DNA from: Agromyces sp. SYSU T00194
GTDB lineage: Bacteria > Actinomycetota > Actinomycetes > Actinomycetales > Microbacteriaceae
Assembly: GCF_040496035.1 (NCBI RefSeq)
Contig: NZ_JBEPJZ010000001.1
Span: 558,001-622,000, forward strand
Direction of reading: 5' to 3'
DNA: 64,000 nucleotides
The notes beneath the pieces are model-generated. The model saw only the letters and a program-made list of their open reading frames with translations. It had not been told where the DNA came from and made no database searches. A program made the translations under genes and the position numbers. Positions 52,363 through 61,787 of this stretch are shown here, piece by piece. Every line of letters begins with the position of its first letter. The first letter of the stretch is position 1.

Positions 52363-52967
52363 GCGGCATCCCTCGTCGGGAAGTAGCGAAGATCGCTCGG
52401 ACTCCGCCGAACGAGGTGCTCGCGAACGCGAGGCGCGATGACGGTTGGGACGATCACGCCCTCCTCAGTGATCAGGTCTGCTTCCCGCAGCATCTTGTAC
52501 AGGTTTGACCGAAGCTTTCGAAGGGTTGACGGTTCCAGCACCGAGAGCTCTTCGTGCCAGAGCACCTTTGCACGCACGAACTCATCAAAGTGCCCGACCA
52601 AGAGGTGTGGCTTCATGAGAAGGAATCGTTCGCGCAGTACCTCTTCCGCGAACTCGCCGATCAACTCGTAGCGTCGGCACGTGGCTGTCCACATGAGTTG
52701 CGCCAGTTCCTCACCCGTGGCGTCAGCAAGCAGCGCAATCTCCTCGGGCGTGAGCGTCTCCAAGCGTTGGACGAGTTCGCGCGCCCAGCGCGTAGAGGTT
52801 CCCAACGTTCGCGCTTGAAGCAGATTGCCGGACCGCAGTTGGGCTCGAACCTTCACCCAGTCGCCCGACTGCAGGTATAAGTCGGCCCCGATCTGCGCGC
52901 CGCCGAGGTACAGCGCTCCCGAGGTGAATGAGAGCTGATACCGCTGCGGATCACGTGTGACGTTCAC
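52359..52967 (-). CDS. brxA: BREX protein BrxA (DUF1819)
   Basis: 202 residues. I start at the GTG at 52967 because GGAGG lies five bases before it; a GTG two codons earlier would overlap the ribosome site. Helical DUF1819 protein: YQLSFTSGALYLGGAQIGADLY, then ARTLGTSTRWARELVQRLETLTPEEIALL, and a winged-helix-like end (LEPSTLRKLRSNLYKMLREADLI). BrxA binds DNA in characterised systems. It is the first gene of the BREX operon. Confidence 0.93.
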   Translation of the reverse strand: MNVTRDPQRYQLSFTSGALYLGGAQIGADLYLQSGDWVKVRAQLRSGNLLQARTLGTSTRWARELVQRLETLTPEEIALLADATGEELAQLMWTATCRRYELIGEFAEEVLRERFLLMKPHLLVGHFDEFVRAKVLWHEELSVLEPSTLRKLRSNLYKMLREADLITEEGVIVPTVIAPRVREHLVRRSPSDLRYFPTRDAA

Positions 52968-53009
52968 CGACACCTCCAGTGAGCCCGAATGACGATTCGA
53001 AAGTTTCTC

Positions 53010-53037
53010 AGACTACAGCTGACCCACGACACTCGAA
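53010..53037 (-). promoter_or_regulatory. Likely promoter of the BREX operon
   Basis: Minus strand: TTCGAG (53037-53032), 16 bases, TAGTCT preceded by TG (53015-53010), leaving about a 40-base leader before brxA. The rest of the gap to 53284, including a run of nine G at 53160-53168, holds no gene or repeat I can support. Confidence 0.45.
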
Positions 53038-53284
53038 ACCACCCGCTCTGACGTCGTAGCACGAGGCCGTACAACGCACTCTCACTCCCAGCCGATCGTA
53101 GCCAACCGATCACCTCTGGACGGTCGCAGGAGCGCCAATCGAGCGGCACCACACCCGAACGGGGGGGGCAGACTTTGTTCGACGACATCTCGTTCCTGCC
53201 CCGCCTCGTGGTTGATGCTCTATCGGTGGGCGCACGACGACGATGCCAGCCTGTTCCGCCAAGCGCGCAAAGGGATGGACCCGT

Positions 53285-56200
53285 TTAGCGGCCCGTGGTG
53301 GTGAGCGCCTCGACAGGAATGACGAGTCCTGCGGAACCTGATCCATCGAGGAACACGAGTTGCGCCCTCGCCAGTTCGCCAGTCGCTGCCTCGAGCGCGC
53401 GGATGTAGGCGTGAAGTTGCGGTGCATAGTGCGCTGCCCGCTGCGCGAGCGAGTCCGTTGCATCCGTCACCGTGTCGGTCTTGTAGTCCACGATGACGAG
53501 CGACCCGTCGGCGTCACGGAAGAGCAGGTCGATGAATCCTTCCAGCACGATGCCGTCGTGCTCGACCATGCCGACATAGACCTCGGTCCAGTGCTCAGAA
53601 ACGAAGGCGCGCGCGACGACGTCGGTTGCGAGCGCTGATCTCACGAACGATGCCACGGCGCTGCTCAGACTCGGGACGCCTTCGGCAAGAGACTGGGCAC
53701 CCGCAACCTGATCAACGAGCGATGTATCCCCATCGATGGCCTGGAGCGTGCCATGCACCGCCCGACCGATGAGGTTGCCGTACCGGCCCTTCAACCAGGG
53801 AGCGAGTTCAACGTCGCGCGGCCCCTTTGCGGATCCGGCAGCGAGCTCCGCTGCTTGCTGGTCGCCTGACCCGTCCGCGTCTCCGATCGCCCACACCACA
53901 TCTGGCTCGGTTCCCTCGAGGCCCGAGGCCGTACGCACAGATGCGGTTCGCGAACGGCGGCGAGCGGTCTCGGTCGCCGCCCACCATTCGTCCCATTGCA
54001 CGCTCGGAGCCGGCTCCGGGTGAATTCCAGCGGCAAGTGGGTCCGCGCCTCCGGAGTCGAAGCGCATCACCCCGTCGACGCCGAGTGCACCGCACTGCTC
54101 GAAGAGCCTTGCGGCGGTTTCGGGGCCGCTCTCACTGCGGTGCAGCGACACAAGAAGATGGTCGCGAGCTCGGGTGGCAGCAACGTACAGCAACCGACGG
54201 CGCTCCTCGCTGTCCATCTGCTCGTCGAGCGGCGCGGCCTCAGCAAAGTCGTTGGTCTCGACCGTGGCCGACAACTTCACGGCGTATGAGTGGTCCTGCC
54301 AGAGCAGCTGAACACCGCTGGGGCGACGAGACTGACTCGTCATACCAGAGAGCACGACCATTCCGAACTCCAAGCCCTTTGCCGCGTGCACCGTCATGAT
54401 GCGAACCACATCGAGGTCGGTCTCGGGCAGGAGCGATTCGGCCACCCGCGCGGCATCCTGCGCCTGATGTGCCGCCCAGGCCAGATAGGCGCGCAGGCCG
54501 CCATGCTCCACCTCGGACCACGCACGCGCCTGATCGATCACGAAGCGCACGCGCCCAAATTGGTCGCGCGCCCGCGATGACGGTTCAGTCGCTGACGAGG
54601 TCTCAAGCACGCGACGCTCAACCACGAGATCGGTCAGCACCTCGGCTGGGGTGAGCCAGCGGCTGCGGTAGTACAGGTCGTTGAGGTACGACATCGCCAC
54701 GCCGACCGGATGGCCCGCAAGCTCGTCGTTGACCGGCGCGCTCACCGTGAAGGACCCACCGTCTCGGCGATAGGCAAACAGATCATCGTCACCGCAACCG
54801 AACAGTGGCGAACGCAGCGCACTCACCGCGGAGAGCTGATCGCTCGGATCCGCGATGGCTCGAGCCGCTGCCATCAGCGATCGAATCTCATCGGACTGAT
54901 ACACGAGCGAGCTCGACTCGGTGCGGTACGCGATTCCCATCTCGTCGAGCGCTGTTTCGAGAAATGGCAGCGATGTTCGCGCAGGAAGGAGGATCGCGAT
55001 GTCCCTCAGCGTCAACGGCCGCCACACACCGGTTTTCGCATCCTGGACAGTCCACCCTTCGGTGAGCGCCTTCGCAATGACCGATGCGACGTTTCGCGCC
55101 TCCGCGATGCGAAGATCTGCGGCCGACGGGCGTCCCGCGTGTGCCTCGGCTCCGAGCAGGGTGACCGCCGGGCCGGTAAACGACGTACCGTCAAGGTCCA
55201 GCACTGTGCGATGTGCGCCCAGTGGCTCGTAGGCGGGCTGCGCAAGCGGTTTCGCTTGGATCATGGAGCCGAAGACCTGGTTCACCCATTCGAGCACAGC
55301 GGGCACCGAGCGGAAGTTCGTCGAAAGCGTGACCCGACGACCGAGATGCTCGCTTGCGGTGAGATAGGTGGCGATGTTCGCACGCCGGAAACGGTAGATC
55401 GACTGCTTGGGGTCGCCAACGACGAACACCGACCCGGCGGGCACATCGATGTCGCGCAAGTCCTCCGCGTCCGCAGCCCTGCCGCCCACAATCCGCAGCG
55501 CGAGCTCGATCTGGATTGGGTCGGTGTCCTGAAACTCGTCGAGCAACAGTCGGCGGTACGTGTGCTGCAGCTCAGCGCGGGCGTCCCCGTCGTGCCGAAG
55601 CAGATCACGGGACGCCACGAGTAGGTCGTGGAACTCCAGCGAACCGGATGCAACACGTTCCCGCGCCGCGTCGAGCACAGCAGCGGCGACCCATCGTGCG
55701 ATCGGCCGCAACGCTGCATCCGCATACTGCCGTCGGAAGGTGCCAGCAGCAGATGCGAGGTCCCTGACCTGCTCTTTCAGTTCGGCCAGGTTGCCCTCCC
55801 AGTTGGCCCCCCTGCCGCCGACACCCGGCTTGAGGGCGGAGAGTTCGCTGATCAAGGCATAGCGCTCGCGATCGTCCTGGTCGCCGGAGAATCGCTCGAT
55901 CCAGTGCGCAACGCGGCGAATCACGCGCAGGAAGCGGTCCGATTCATCGCGGCATCCGCTCGCCTGCTCGCTGACAAGAATCGCTTGTCGAAGCAGCGGC
56001 TGAGTGTCTGGAAACTGAGGCGACTGCGCGGGATGGGCGAGCACGTGCGACTCGATGAGGTCCCAGTCGTTGCCGAATGCCCGCGCGAGCGAGCGAAGCT
56101 TCTCGCTGTCGATCCCGACACCCAGTGCGAACTGGAGCGTCTCAGCCAAGGCGTCGTCATCGAGCAGGCGACGCCACATCGCCGCCCAGCGAGCATCGAA

Positions 56201-56608
56201 CGCTACTGACGACGCGACCTCGTCGAGCACCTCGATCAGCGGTGGCATGCCCGCCTGAATTGGGAACGCGGCGAGGATCCGCTGCGCGAATGAGTGGAGC
56301 GTGCCGATGGCGGCAGCGTCGAGGTCGTCGAGCGCAGTCTTCGCGCGCGCCACGGGCTCGCCGTCCTGCGCAGTGCGGAGTCGGTCCTCGAAGGCTCCCC
56401 GGAGTCGGTCGCGCAGCTCATTTCCGGCCTTCTCGGTAAAGGTGACCACGGCGGTTTCCGACAGCGGAATGCCGTCCTCAAGTACGGACGCGACGACCCG
56501 CTGGACGAGCACGGAAGTCTTGCCGCTACCTGCGCCGGCGTCCACAAAGAGACTCTCATCGCGGTGCTCCGTGACGGCTTGGCGGGCCTCCGCATCGGCG
56601 AGCGTCAT
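53285..56608 (-). CDS. AddA-like UvrD helicase with RecB-type nuclease domain
   Basis: 1107 residues from the ATG at 56608, which overlaps the stop of the AddB-like gene and has GAGGAG ahead. Superfamily 1 helicase: FVDAGAGSGKTSVLVQR (Walker A, about 20-36), motif Ia VVTFTEKAGNELRDRLR, DEFQDTDPIQIEL (motif II), VVGDPKQSIYRFRRAN (motif III), and RIMTVHAAKGLEFGMVVLSGM (motif V). The C-terminus has a PD-(D/E)XK nuclease: GFIDLLF, then VIVDYKTDT. This is the architecture of AddA. It degrades DNA from ends together with an AddB-like partner. In this phylum the chromosomal repair complex is usually AdnAB, so an AddAB-like pair beside BREX suggests a defence or accessory role. Confidence 0.85.
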   Translation of the reverse strand: MTLADAEARQAVTEHRDESLFVDAGAGSGKTSVLVQRVVASVLEDGIPLSETAVVTFTEKAGNELRDRLRGAFEDRLRTAQDGEPVARAKTALDDLDAAAIGTLHSFAQRILAAFPIQAGMPPLIEVLDEVASSVAFDARWAAMWRRLLDDDALAETLQFALGVGIDSEKLRSLARAFGNDWDLIESHVLAHPAQSPQFPDTQPLLRQAILVSEQASGCRDESDRFLRVIRRVAHWIERFSGDQDDRERYALISELSALKPGVGGRGANWEGNLAELKEQVRDLASAAGTFRRQYADAALRPIARWVAAAVLDAARERVASGSLEFHDLLVASRDLLRHDGDARAELQHTYRRLLLDEFQDTDPIQIELALRIVGGRAADAEDLRDIDVPAGSVFVVGDPKQSIYRFRRANIATYLTASEHLGRRVTLSTNFRSVPAVLEWVNQVFGSMIQAKPLAQPAYEPLGAHRTVLDLDGTSFTGPAVTLLGAEAHAGRPSAADLRIAEARNVASVIAKALTEGWTVQDAKTGVWRPLTLRDIAILLPARTSLPFLETALDEMGIAYRTESSSLVYQSDEIRSLMAAARAIADPSDQLSAVSALRSPLFGCGDDDLFAYRRDGGSFTVSAPVNDELAGHPVGVAMSYLNDLYYRSRWLTPAEVLTDLVVERRVLETSSATEPSSRARDQFGRVRFVIDQARAWSEVEHGGLRAYLAWAAHQAQDAARVAESLLPETDLDVVRIMTVHAAKGLEFGMVVLSGMTSQSRRPSGVQLLWQDHSYAVKLSATVETNDFAEAAPLDEQMDSEERRRLLYVAATRARDHLLVSLHRSESGPETAARLFEQCGALGVDGVMRFDSGGADPLAAGIHPEPAPSVQWDEWWAATETARRRSRTASVRTASGLEGTEPDVVWAIGDADGSGDQQAAELAAGSAKGPRDVELAPWLKGRYGNLIGRAVHGTLQAIDGDTSLVDQVAGAQSLAEGVPSLSSAVASFVRSALATDVVARAFVSEHWTEVYVGMVEHDGIVLEGFIDLLFRDADGSLVIVDYKTDTVTDATDSLAQRAAHYAPQLHAYIRALEAATGELARAQLVFLDGSGSAGLVIPVEALTTTGR

Positions 56609-59600
56609 CGGGGCGTCTCCTCGTCGTCTTCGAGCGCGGCTGGATCGAGGAGCCGGAAGAGGTCTGCGAGGGCCGGGTCCGTGCGCTTCTGATCGCTGGG
56701 TCGCCGGATGTGGCCGTATCCGACGCCGTCCGGATTGCAGAACTGGCACTGCACCCAGGCGAAGTCGTCCGTGGCCGGAGGCCTCGCGATGAAGGAGCCA
56801 GTTCTGATGCCCGTGACGAGGGTCTCCAGTGCGGAGCGGTAGGTCGCGTCGATCTCATCCGTCAGTTCGATGGGGATGCGCTCGCCCCGGTCTCGACGGC
56901 CAATGAACCAATAGGCTGCTTCGACCCGACCGTTGCCAAACCGCTCACGCGCAGCTGCGGCGTAGAGCGGCAATTGCAGCTTCCGCCCGGCGGCCACCGG
57001 ATCACTCCTGATGTCGGCGAATCCGCGTGCACTGCCGGTCTTGAAGTCCGTAACGATGAGCCGGCCATCCTCTCGTTCGTCGACCCGATCCGCACTGCCC
57101 TTCATCGCGATCGCGCCGGACGCGAGCTCGATGCGCACCGGCGGTTCGCCGTTCATCCCGAAGGTGAGTTCACTGGCGATCACTCGAGACCCGTGTTCGG
57201 CGTGCGCCTGGTCGTCGAGGTCGAGGATCGCTTCGAAGTCGTCTTGGAGTCGTTCACGTTCATTCGCCCAGAGGCGTGGGTGACCTGTCAGTCCGCGCCT
57301 CTCAAAGCCCGACATGACCTCTTCCGCAATCGCGCGCATCCGCTCACGATGCTCAGGACGCCATGCCTCACCGTAGTCAGGCAGACCGCCGTCAGTCAGG
57401 ACGTCTCGCACGAGCTGGTCTAGGACCTCGTGGACGATCGACCCCAGATCCCAGGGACGCAGGCTGAGAATGTCCTCCGGCGTGTCGACGGGTGAGACGC
57501 GGAGCAATCGCTCGACGAAGTACGCATGCGGACAGCCCGCGTATCGTTCGAGGGTGGTCGGTGCAACGACGCCGCTCTGTAGGAAGTCTGGGAGTCCTGC
57601 GACGTCACTCAGGTTGCCGTCGAACCGCGTAAATGTACTCGACCGCCGCGCACCCACCATTTCGATCGCGGTTCCGAGCGCTGCATCCTCATCGTGACGG
57701 CCTCCGGTCGCGAGGTGTCGAACACGCCACTCCTGCTCGGTGCCGGGGTGAGGCGTGCCGGTCATGGCCTGCCAGTGGGAAGCGACTGACCGAATCGTCT
57801 CGCTGGACGCCTCTGACCACCGAGTAGCCTCCAGATCAGGTGAGCCGGCAAGCGCGCGGAGAGTTGGCATGAGCCACCGGCTCGGGAGCCGTTCCGAGCC
57901 CCGGCGAAGGTCACCCCGCGGGAAAGATGCGGTCACGTCATCGCCGATCTGGAATGCGGCGAGCAGGGCACGGTGACTCCGGCGGAGGTGATCGCGTGCC
58001 GTCGCCAACGCTCCACCGGATGACGCTCGCACCGATTCCGGCAGCAGGGGGTCAGGCAGCAGCCGGCCTGGGAACTGGTCTTCGGACAGACCGACGACGA
58101 ACACATGCGACACCTCGAGTGACGGCGCCTGGGTGATTGGCCCTACGAAGACACCTTCACCGAAACGACCGACGCGCGATCGGCGCGAATCGAGTTCGAT
58201 GTCGAGAATCTCGATGAGCTGGGACACCGAGGCAGCGTCACCAACATCGTCGAGCTCCGCCAGACCCGACAGCGTCAACTCGATCGCGGTGGCCGCGCGC
58301 TGCTCATCTTCCGGGAGTCGTTCAACCGCGAAGTACCGACGGAACATCTCGCGCGCCCACTCGGCCAGGCTTGCCCAACCCTCGATCTGCGAGCCATCAC
58401 GCAGGTGCGACTGGAGTTCCCCGACGAATGCGTTGAGCTCCTTGGTCGCCGCAATCGCACGCTCGCGGTAGGCGATCGAACTCTTGCTTGCATCCGGATT
58501 CGCCTGATCCGCCTCGAGCCGAGCCCGATGGCGCGCTTCGTGGTCAGCGAGCCGCGCCGCCCAATCTCCTCCCGTGATGCCTGCCTCGCGTGCAAGCCGC
58601 TCCCACTGAGTGCCTGGCACTGTGCCGCCCGCCTCCGACCGGCGCACCGGCGCGCGATTGAGCCAGGCAAAGAGCGCGATGCGTTGCAGGTCATCAGGGT
58701 CGAGCGAGAGGAGAGCAAGGAACCCGTCAGCGACCGCCCGGTCCCGCAGCGCCCTCACGCCTGGGCCATTCGCGGCGATGCCAGCGCCCGCGAGGTGATC
58801 GTGAGCCAGTCGCGAATAGGGGGCAGCGACTGAGTACAGCATGGCAATGTGATGCGCAGGCACTCCCTCGGCCAGCCGCAAGCGAAGCTCGCGCACGACA
58901 TCTCGCACCTCTTCGTCGGCATCAGAGGCATGCACCACGCGCGTCGCGATTGGAGCCTGGACCTCCTTGATGTCGGCATCCCACCTCAGGGCCGCTTGAA
59001 GAGGCGCATCAACCTCCTGGTGTCCGGTCCGCCCGAGAAGGACCGTCACTTCGGTCGCCTCATCGATCGCACCGAGCAACGCACGCTCGAGAGGGTCTGG
59101 TTCATCGGGCAGGTAGACGATCACCGCCCCGAAACGAGAGAGTGCCGTCGAGTTCTGAGCGATCAGGTCGGCCGCGTCCCGCAGCACGGCCGCGTCGTCG
59201 CGCCGCCCCACCAGCGATCGCCTGGCGACCCCACTCCCCAGACGAACGAGGTCGGCGCGCAGGCCTCCTGTTTCTCCAATGTCGTGAAGGACCGCATCGG
59301 GTACGTGTCGGAGTTCGCGACCCGCTCGGACGAGCGAGCGGACGGTGGCCGGGTGCCGCGCAACGGGGCCAAAGCTTCCGGGGTCCGCCGAGAGCTCGCG
59401 CCGCCACAGCATCGTCAGGAGCGCGGTAGTCACCGGTTGCCCAGTCAAGGAAGCTGCAGCCAGCACCTGCTCTCCGAGTCGACGAAGTGTCGTTACCTGA
59501 ACCGCGGCAACACCGCCTCGCCCACCGATACCGCGCGCGAGTGATCGCCTCACGGTGAGTGCGGCGATGTTGTCGCGGACGATGACCGTCACCGGTGCGA

Positions 59601-59685
59601 GCGGTTCGCCACCCTTCGCGTCGGCGACGAGCCGCCGCAACCTCGCCACGGCGTCTGGACCATGGCGGGCGTCGTGGGTCTGCAT
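56605..59685 (-). CDS. AddB-like PD-(D/E)XK nuclease
   Basis: 1026 residues, AAAGGGGG before the ATG. The N-terminal half is helicase-like in fold but has no Walker A lysine motif, as in AddB. A conserved ERYAGCPHAYFVERLLRV block (about 690) starts the nuclease domain; GSADRVDEREDGRLIVTDFKTG (about 885-905) contains the active-site Asp and Lys and QLPLYAAAARERFG the following Gln/Tyr. Near the end comes CQFCNPDGVGYGH, where AddB-type iron-sulfur clusters carry their last cysteines; only two of the expected three are present here. It forms a complex with the protein encoded by the overlapping downstream gene. Confidence 0.82.
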   Translation of the reverse strand: MQTHDARHGPDAVARLRRLVADAKGGEPLAPVTVIVRDNIAALTVRRSLARGIGGRGGVAAVQVTTLRRLGEQVLAAASLTGQPVTTALLTMLWRRELSADPGSFGPVARHPATVRSLVRAGRELRHVPDAVLHDIGETGGLRADLVRLGSGVARRSLVGRRDDAAVLRDAADLIAQNSTALSRFGAVIVYLPDEPDPLERALLGAIDEATEVTVLLGRTGHQEVDAPLQAALRWDADIKEVQAPIATRVVHASDADEEVRDVVRELRLRLAEGVPAHHIAMLYSVAAPYSRLAHDHLAGAGIAANGPGVRALRDRAVADGFLALLSLDPDDLQRIALFAWLNRAPVRRSEAGGTVPGTQWERLAREAGITGGDWAARLADHEARHRARLEADQANPDASKSSIAYRERAIAATKELNAFVGELQSHLRDGSQIEGWASLAEWAREMFRRYFAVERLPEDEQRAATAIELTLSGLAELDDVGDAASVSQLIEILDIELDSRRSRVGRFGEGVFVGPITQAPSLEVSHVFVVGLSEDQFPGRLLPDPLLPESVRASSGGALATARDHLRRSHRALLAAFQIGDDVTASFPRGDLRRGSERLPSRWLMPTLRALAGSPDLEATRWSEASSETIRSVASHWQAMTGTPHPGTEQEWRVRHLATGGRHDEDAALGTAIEMVGARRSSTFTRFDGNLSDVAGLPDFLQSGVVAPTTLERYAGCPHAYFVERLLRVSPVDTPEDILSLRPWDLGSIVHEVLDQLVRDVLTDGGLPDYGEAWRPEHRERMRAIAEEVMSGFERRGLTGHPRLWANERERLQDDFEAILDLDDQAHAEHGSRVIASELTFGMNGEPPVRIELASGAIAMKGSADRVDEREDGRLIVTDFKTGSARGFADIRSDPVAAGRKLQLPLYAAAARERFGNGRVEAAYWFIGRRDRGERIPIELTDEIDATYRSALETLVTGIRTGSFIARPPATDDFAWVQCQFCNPDGVGYGHIRRPSDQKRTDPALADLFRLLDPAALEDDEETPR

Positions 59686-59828
59686 CCGGGCCCCCTTTTC
59701 CGGCGATGGTAGCGGGGTCGAGTGCCGAGCTGCCCGTCGCCCGGCGGTTTCGTGCCCGCGGCACCGACCAGGGGAAGTTGCGACTTCAGCTCTGTTCCGG
59801 GGGCAGGGGCCCGTAGCTCAAGACCCTT

Positions 59829-59842
59829 ACCCCAATAGGGGT
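59829..59842. promoter_or_regulatory. Small inverted repeat in the divergent promoter region
   Basis: ACCCC-AATA-GGGGT lies between the divergent AddB-like and DUF726 genes and could be an operator. The rest of the 297-base gap shows no gene. Bases 59807-59821 resemble the 5' end of a tRNA, but the cloverleaf does not continue. Confidence 0.35.
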
Positions 59843-59982
59843 GACACACCCGCGCAAGCAGACCGCTCACTCCTGCGGGCGAACGGAGATTCGTCGATCT
59901 TGCGCGAGCGTGCACGCTGACTACGGCCCCAGTTCGGGTGGAACCTCCGTGAGCCGTTCCCCACTTATGGCACGATCGAGCC

Positions 59983-61680
59983 ATGCCCGGCTCCCTCCAT
60001 GCCCACATCGTCGAAGGAACGCAGCTCAAGGTCAATGTGGTTTCGGATCAGGGAGCAACGCTCTCCCTCATCGGCGAGCTGACTGACTTGGAGCCGGTGG
60101 TCGAGGTCGGCGGTGTGCTCGAATCCAATCACGCGCTGTGCACCAACATGTGGGCGTATGCGAAGACGTGGTACACGGCCCGAGCGACGTCGAATGACGA
60201 CGCGCTCGCCCTCGCCGATCCGGCGGAACAGAAGGCCGCATTGAAGCGGGCAGACGAAGTGCGTCGGGCGGCCCAGAAGCAAGCCGACGCCTACGCGAAG
60301 ACCGCCCAGTGGATTGCCGACGTTGCTGACGACGTCTCGATGCTGGACATTCAGCACGGCTGGTGCTCATCGTGCTTTCTCATCAACGAGCATCGAAAGT
60401 CGAATCGCCCAGCGGGCCAGCTTCCCGTATATGTGTGCCAGGGATGTGGATCACCGACACTCCCCTGCGTCGCTGTCGGGTGCCCCAACATGGCGGTTCG
60501 TGACCGCGGCGCGATCCGGGTGCCGCAGTTCTGCGCCGAGCACCGTCATCAGATTCCCGGGTTCGAGAAGTCGCAAGGGAACTTCGGCGAGCTCCACGAC
60601 TATGAGGACTTCCTCCGATACGAGAAGCCCGATCTGGACAGGGCGTCGAAGATCGCGGTTGGTGGTGTCGCCGCCGTGGGCATCGCTGTTCCCCTTGGGC
60701 TTCTCGCCGCACCTGCCATCGGTGGCGCAATCGGTTCACTCGGGGTGTTCGGTGGCCTATCGGGCGCTGCCGCAACATCCCATGGTCTCGCGCTGCTCGG
60801 AGGCGGGAGCCTCGCAGCCGGGGGCCTCGGGATGGCGGGCGGAACGGCAGTAGTCACGGCGGTCGGAGCCGCTGTCGGCGGTGCGCTCGGCGCCTCTGTC
60901 TCGAATGCGTACCTTCGCGAGGACAAGTCCTTCCGAATCGAGCTGCTTCGTCCGGGGCGAGGGGGCATACCTGTTCTCGTCGCGAATGGGTTTCTCACCG
61001 ACGGTGAAGGTCACAAGTGGGGAGGCTGGAAGGCGATCGTAAATGATCGATACCCCGACTCCCCGGTGTATCGAGTTTGGTGGGGGGCGAAGGAACTCCG
61101 CGACTTCGGACTGCTCGGCGCCAACCTCGCGGGGAAGGCCGGTGCCGTCGCCGCAGTGAAGGCGGGCGCCGCAGTCGGCACCAAGAGTGGTGCACGTTTC
61201 CTGGGGAACGTGATCGGCCCGGCGATGTTGGCGACCGACGTGATGAAGAACCCGTGGCACGTTGCGAAGAGCAGAGCTGACAAGACCGGAGTCATCGTCG
61301 GAGATCTTCTCGCGCGCACGGAGGCCGAGTCCTACGTACTGATCGGCCACAGTCTCGGGGCGAGGGCGATGGTTGTTGCGGCGGAAACACTTGGCTCGAA
61401 GCCGGGCGGCCCACGGGTCCAGTCCGCGCATCTTCTCGGAGCGGCGATCGGCGCCAAGAAGGACTGGGCTGCGCTCACGGCGGCAGTCGACGAGGTCGTC
61501 TACGGCTACCACTCGACGAACGACAGCATCCTCAAGTACGTCTACCGAACGGCACAGGGTGGCGAATCGGCCGCGGGTCTAGTGGGATTCAGCCCAATCT
61601 CGCCGAAGTTGCAGAACATCGACGTCTCCGACCGAGTGAGTACCCACTTCGAGTACCAGGACAAGGTCCAGCTCGTGTGA
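59983..61680 (+). CDS. DUF726-family alpha/beta-hydrolase with Cys clusters and glycine-rich membrane region
   Basis: 565 residues. The C-terminal third is a DUF726/TMCO4-like alpha/beta-hydrolase: YVLIGHSLGARAMVVAAETLG carries the nucleophile serine (about residue 456) in GHSLG, and YGYHSTNDSILKYVYR contains the expected Asp; a later His lies in the STHFEYQD tail. Residues about 220-310 are almost only Gly, Ala, Leu and Val (VGGVAAVGIAVPLGLLAAPAIGG to VGGALGAS), a glycine-zipper-like membrane stretch. In front of it are Cys pairs (GWCSSCF, VCQGCG, PCVAVGC, FCAEH), a zinc-ribbon-like arrangement. Lipase activity on membranes is plausible. Its place beside BREX and an exonuclease pair suggests an effector role. 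Confidence 0.72.
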   Translation: MPGSLHAHIVEGTQLKVNVVSDQGATLSLIGELTDLEPVVEVGGVLESNHALCTNMWAYAKTWYTARATSNDDALALADPAEQKAALKRADEVRRAAQKQADAYAKTAQWIADVADDVSMLDIQHGWCSSCFLINEHRKSNRPAGQLPVYVCQGCGSPTLPCVAVGCPNMAVRDRGAIRVPQFCAEHRHQIPGFEKSQGNFGELHDYEDFLRYEKPDLDRASKIAVGGVAAVGIAVPLGLLAAPAIGGAIGSLGVFGGLSGAAATSHGLALLGGGSLAAGGLGMAGGTAVVTAVGAAVGGALGASVSNAYLREDKSFRIELLRPGRGGIPVLVANGFLTDGEGHKWGGWKAIVNDRYPDSPVYRVWWGAKELRDFGLLGANLAGKAGAVAAVKAGAAVGTKSGARFLGNVIGPAMLATDVMKNPWHVAKSRADKTGVIVGDLLARTEAESYVLIGHSLGARAMVVAAETLGSKPGGPRVQSAHLLGAAIGAKKDWAALTAAVDEVVYGYHSTNDSILKYVYRTAQGGESAAGLVGFSPISPKLQNIDVSDRVSTHFEYQDKVQLV

Positions 61681-61787
61681 GGCGTGACTCGCCTGGCCGC
61701 GGATCATTCCCACCCGAACGGGGGACGCCTGGCCGCAAGCTGCGATGATGAGCCGACACTTCCGAGAGCTGCGAGGAGCCGACCTGG

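Noticed and set aside
53160..53168. Run of G between brxA and the AddA-like gene as a phase-variation switch
   Set aside because: It lies outside coding sequence and not between promoter elements that I can recognise, so there is no mechanism to propose.
59807..59821. GGGCCCGTAGCTCAA resembles the 5' end of a tRNA gene, at the edge of the defence island
   Set aside because: The next bases do not form D-, anticodon or T-arms and there is no 3' half nearby; probably chance.
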